64,000 nucleotides of DNA. It comes from Acridotheres tristis. Lineage: Eukaryota; Chordata; Aves; Passeriformes; Sturnidae. Within the stretch, counting starts at the first letter, position 1. Each line of letters begins with the position of its first letter. The position numbers and the translations under genes are program-made. The stretch covers positions 5,003,034 to 5,067,033 of the forward strand of contig CM072888.1 of assembly GCA_037013685.1 (NCBI GenBank), given 5' to 3'. This document shows positions 60,430 through 64,000 of the stretch, piece after piece. A model generated the notes under the pieces. That model was given only the letters and a program-made list of their open reading frames with translations, had not been told where the DNA came from and searched no databases.

Positions 60430-60800
60430 TCATTCCCACTGAGTGAGGAAAAGCAGAGTGTGATACTTTCTAGTGCCAATCTGTCAACAATCGTTATTGG
60501 CTAAAGTTTTTCCTTGAGGCATGCAGGTTGGTGTACTTATTTTCATTTACAGGAAGGGTGATTCGGAGCAGAGAGAGGTTAATCTCTCACATTAGCCAAG
60601 TCATATTAGCACCGGCCAAAATGTTCAATAGAATTTGTTTGCTCACTGTCACTATGCACAGCTAAAAGCATTGGTATGCACTGCTTCTGCCTGCCTATTA
60701 TGGGTTATCTTGGGTGGCCTGTCCAACCCATTGATAAGGCCCGGTAGTGGCTGCTGTGACAATGAAATTGCCAGGGAAGGGGTCGTTAGCTGAGCTGTGA
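60430..60800. promoter_or_regulatory. Possible enhancer-like element with paired SOX-like sites
   Basis: AACAATCGTTATTG (60486-60499) puts two HMG/SOX-type cores (AACAAT and, inverted, CAATAA) two bases apart, near GCCAAT and ATTGGC. Downstream are GTGATTCGGAGCAG, AGCACCGGCCAAAATG and AGGCCCGGTAGTGG, all with retained CpGs. The arrangement resembles a developmental enhancer. No conservation test was possible. Confidence 0.33.
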
Positions 60801-60825
60801 GTCTTTGGTGTCTAGAAATGTGCCC

Positions 60826-60845
60826 AGCCTAGGTTTTCCTAGGCT
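60826..60845. repeat. Perfect 8-base-pair hairpin with T4 loop
   Basis: AGCCTAGG, TTTT, CCTAGGCT: exact reverse-complement arms. Small enough to be chance, but unusually regular. Confidence 0.9.
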
Positions 60846-61949
60846 AACAAATGTGTTCCCCGTGGCCAGGGAGGACGGCAGAGGTGGCTAGCTGAGCAGT
60901 TTGGCAACCCATAATTTCCTCATCGTGGGGAGACCCAGTTCCTCTAGTACCAGTTCACTGGCCCCAGAGTGAACTTGCCTCTTGTCCAAACCAGGCAATA
61001 GTTTTGTTGGCTATTATTGTTTCTTGTTTGTTTTTCATTTCCCCCATATTTAGATGCATTGCTCTCATGGCAGATAGAAATTGTGCTGTGCTCTCGCAGA
61101 TTTCTCTCAGGAGGAATGGAAGAGGATGTCCACTAAATATTTACTGTAAGGGAATTGTACGAAGGCCAGTGAGGGGGAGTATTAATTGCTAGTGGAGGGG
61201 TGTTTGTAAAAGATATAGAGCTATTTGTCAAGATTTTGGTCATTTTGCCAACATGAGGATGTCCTGAGACTGAGAAAGTTGTCTGCTAAATATGAAGGGG
61301 AGGTTCTGGCTGTTGAGACCTGTGCATCGCTCTTTCCCACCGGTCCAGCATGTACGAAGTCAACATTAGAAATATTCCCATTCAGGATTAGAAACTGAAC
61401 AGAGCACTAAAAGTGTCTAAACAGAACAACCAGAATCTTATAAAAGGAGTTTATGCAGATCTGGGCATCTTTCCCACCTTAAATTGTGAGTTTTGCCCAT
61501 ATGAAGACTTTTATGTTTGTACTAATGCATTGAAATGAGGATTGTATTTAAAATCATGACTTTTTTTTTTTTTAATTTTAACCCCTTTGTCCACCTGGTA
61601 TTTTGCAATCTCTAACGGACATTTCTTCCCTTGGAATGTGTGTGATGTGGCCAGCAGATTTAAAAACAAAGAGAGAAGAGCTTTATTAATGCAGCTTGAA
61701 TAGAAGAGTAAAAAAAAAAAAAGAAAGAAAAAGTATTGAATTGGACCTTCAGTTGCTGCAGAGGTCTGTTGTCCCTGGAATACCTTTGCAGTGTGTGCTA
61801 AACGGTCACTCAAAGTCAGCATGAAAAAATGATTTCCGAAGCTGTTGGACAAATAAGGAGACTCATTCTGAGCAGGGACTAAATTGGTTTGGAACATATG
61901 CCTGTGCTGAGCAGCCAAAGTACATAATCAGGTTTAGCAAAACAAAGCC
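60846..61949. other. No gene seen
   Basis: A 13-base T run at 61561-61573 and a 13-base A run at 61710-61722 flank the minus frame 61511-61918, which is low-complexity in the middle and unsupported. Confidence 0.35.
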
Positions 61950-62840
61950 TGATACCAAACTTGCCAGGAAAAATTGTTTTGTCATTTTGAAATCTGCTTG
62001 GTTTTTAAGCAAACCTTCCCAGAACAGAAAACAATGTGTTTCATGCCCCACTTCATCTGCCATTGCTGTATTTTTCCTCTGAAGACTTGTAAGGAAAGGG
62101 AAGAATATATAATCCCTTTGTTAAGATACTTAAATTAAAAGCTTGCTCGTGTTGAACTGCCCTTTCAGTCAGGATTAAGATTTGTTACCCAAGTCTATAT
62201 ACCCTGTAAAACAACGACTAATCCAGACATTAATCACAGGAAATATTCTGGGCCTTTTAAAAATAAACCATGACATTCTATGAAGAATACATAATTGAGA
62301 ATATCCTGGACAGGTTGAAAATTAGCCCAGTTGATTGGTTACATAATGATGAGCTGGGTAAGCCAAGGGGAAAGAAAAGAGCACATGGGGCGAACAATGC
62401 AGCAGCTTTGTGCTATTGTCTGCCTTTTCCTGTCCTCGAGTTCAGCTCGGTACAAACATTGTCATTCCAAAACAAATGACATTAACAGGAGGTGTCTGTA
62501 CCCCTGGTCAGCCTCGCTTCTCTGCTTTCCGATTTTTCCGACCACGCTTCATATTTTTTCCCCCTGCTCCCTTTGCCATTTCCAGCCAGTGTTTCCCAGC
62601 CCCAATCTGTTGCCCGGAGCAACTTGTGCAGCACTTGGGTTGTGACTGATCCCTTTCTTCAGGCAGTATCTGTCAATGTCCCCCCTCTCTGCCAAAGGCC
62701 AGTTACTCACGTCAAGGTCAAATTGTGGACAGTCATTCTGTGTCTGCCCAAGTTAATCCAAACCAAACATACCATGTATAAGTAGCTTATCTCCCAAAAT
62801 AAATAGATGATAATTAGCATAAGCCACCGCACCCACTCGT
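61950..62840. promoter_or_regulatory. Long candidate conserved non-coding block
   Basis: The richest regulatory-looking stretch in the window. It has CAACGACTAATCCAGACATT and AATCACAGG, GTTGATTGGTTACATAATGA (PBX/HOX-like), GGGCGAACAATGCAGCAG and AACATTGTCATTCC (SOX-like), CAAATGACATTAACAGG, a CpG-bearing stretch around CTTTCCGATTTTTCCGACCA, and AGATGATAATTAGCATAAGC. Open frames at 62270-62785 overlap in three phases without a domain, as expected for non-coding conservation. Strand and target gene are unknown. Confidence 0.35.
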
Positions 62841-63599
62841 TTTCCATTCCTCTCTGAAAAAGTCCTTCCACCTGAGTAAATCAGGATGCTTTGTCTGACC
62901 CATTCTTATTATGTTGAAAAGCAAGCAAGCGAGCTCTGGCTCCCAGTGGGATGGCATTTACTACCTGGCTTTCCTAGACCAAGCCACTCTTAGTGACACA
63001 GGAAGAGATGCACACAGATGTGCTCGTAATGGAGGTGAGATTATGCCAGAAAACCCTCAAAACCTGTAATTTACAGCAGATCTCTGCAGCTCTGGGTCAA
63101 TCATTATCAGTTGTGCTGTTGTCTAAATGAGCATCACTTGTTGGGCACAAATGTGTCCCATCTCTGTTTTTTTTCGGAGAGAGCAAGCTAAAGCAGACTT
63201 AGGTGTGCAAAGAGACCGAGGGACTTGGAGTTACAGTATGGATATGAATCAGAGGTGGATTAAAATTCCGCGTTTTGTCTGTGCGACTTTGACTGGGGAT
63301 CTGCCCCAAAGCAGCTTCTTTGGTTGGCTGAATCTCTGTGCTGTGGCACCATGGGACTTTGTAGTAAAAAAAAGTGTCCCCCCTTTGGTGTCACAGAACA
63401 TGTAGGCACCGATCTCGAGGGAGAAGAAAGATGAGTGCTGATGCTGTCAGGAGGGTGAGTGAAGACGTGTGATGTCGAAGGAAGGGCACAAACAGACAAA
63501 GGTAAAGGAAGTGATGGGTCTGAACTACTCTCCCTGCCCAAAGTGTGAAGTGGTGATTGATGGGCAATTCTTTCCTTCTGTAAAATCAATTACTGGTGC
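62841..63599. other. No gene seen
   Basis: The plus frame 63127-63405 (92 codons) and minus frame 63260-63589 (109 codons) overlap and have no domain. The stretch around 63180-63310 keeps several CpGs. Confidence 0.3.
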
Positions 63600-63624
63600 A
63601 AAAAAAAAAAAAAAAAAAAAAAAA
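63600..63624. repeat. 25-base A run
   Basis: Uninterrupted A25. The preceding 200 bases contain no AATAAA at the expected distance and no gene similarity I recognise, so a retrocopy tail is not supported. Confidence 0.93.
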
Positions 63625-63769
63625 GAGACTGTGAAAAATCCCAGCTTTTCTCTTAGAGAAGGAATCTGCCTGATTTGGGTTGCTGAGGCTCAGCTGGCAA
63701 TGAACTAGGCAGGTGGGATTTTTAGTGCTGAAAAACAATTTTCAGATTTCCTATACTTCTTTCTTTTCT

Positions 63770-63900
63770 GTTTAAATATCCTGTAATAGAGACAGACAGG
63801 AATTAATCCCCGTGCTTATATTCAATGTTATAGAAATGGCATATATGTAACGCTAATTATTTAATAAATTACTAATAACATGAGGAAATTCTGTTCACTA
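63770..63900. promoter_or_regulatory. Possible conserved AT-rich element
   Basis: GGAATTAATCCCCGTGCTTA and TAACGCTAATTATTTAATAA combine paired-type homeodomain-like cores with two CpGs. It is cut off from its context by the window edge. Confidence 0.28.
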
Positions 63901-64000
63901 CACAGGGTTTTCTCTCTTACTTAGACTTGTGTAGCTCCTTTGCTTTTCCCAGGACATGTGGTTTGTTCTGAAAGAGAGAGAAGTGAGCTGAGCATCCACA

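Noticed and set aside
61511..61918. 135-codon minus-strand frame
   Set aside because: It runs through a poly-A/poly-T tract that encodes phenylalanine- and lysine-rich low complexity; no splice support.
63600..63624. A25 as the tail of a processed pseudogene
   Set aside because: No polyadenylation signal at the right distance, no coding similarity upstream and no flanking duplication seen.
1..64000. CRISPR arrays, operons, phage, plasmid or bacterial mobile systems
   Set aside because: No regularly spaced repeats, no compact coding, no ribosome-binding-site organisation; the repeats and composition are those of a vertebrate nuclear genome.

Overview
This is vertebrate nuclear DNA, most likely from a bird. 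It has moderate to low GC, strong CpG depletion, many short mononucleotide runs and no prokaryotic gene organisation. The clade call rests on the repeats. Several fragments match the 3' ends of CR1 LINEs of the avian type, with tails resembling ATTCTATGAT or TTCTGTGA, and one older fragment resembles the CR1/L3-like group seen in reptiles. I saw no Alu, B1 or L1. The species and the locus cannot be named from the sequence.

No complete protein-coding gene is recognisable. The long open frames carry no recognisable domains, overlap on both strands, and are best read as chance. A few segments have a good splice acceptor, an open frame and either a donor or an in-frame stop, so they are listed as candidate exons at low confidence: 223-348 (-), 2405-2562 (+), 7289-7348 (+), 9781-9866 (+), 19223-19291 (+), and the phase-compatible pair 22609-22707 and 23188-23304 (+). 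Pseudo-exons of this size are common in 64 kb of intron, so each needs RNA or homology support. If the last pair is real, the region after 23.3 kb would be a 3' UTR.

Layout: 0-23.5 kb has most of the candidate exons, CR1 fragments at 1.1, 4.6 and 16.1 kb, and a GC-rich inverted repeat at 10.5 kb. 23.5-57 kb is mostly AT-rich, unassigned intronic or intergenic DNA. It has CR1 fragments at 32.6, 38.4 and 46.4-47.1 kb, the last with a decayed reverse-transcriptase ORF2, and a small CpG-dense patch at 36.7 kb. 57.9-64 kb is rich in segments that look like conserved non-coding elements, with homeodomain-like TAATTA cores, SOX-like ACAAT motifs and retained CpGs. Similar isolated segments lie at 5.4, 8.1, 19.5, 27.3, 29.2 and 40.4 kb. 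This pattern fits the introns or flank of a developmental regulatory gene, but that is inference.

I found no CRISPR array, operon, phage, insertion sequence, tRNA or rRNA, and no convincing new biological system. The best leads are the candidate exons, the regulatory-looking cluster at 57.9-63.9 kb, and several exact palindromes and hairpins.
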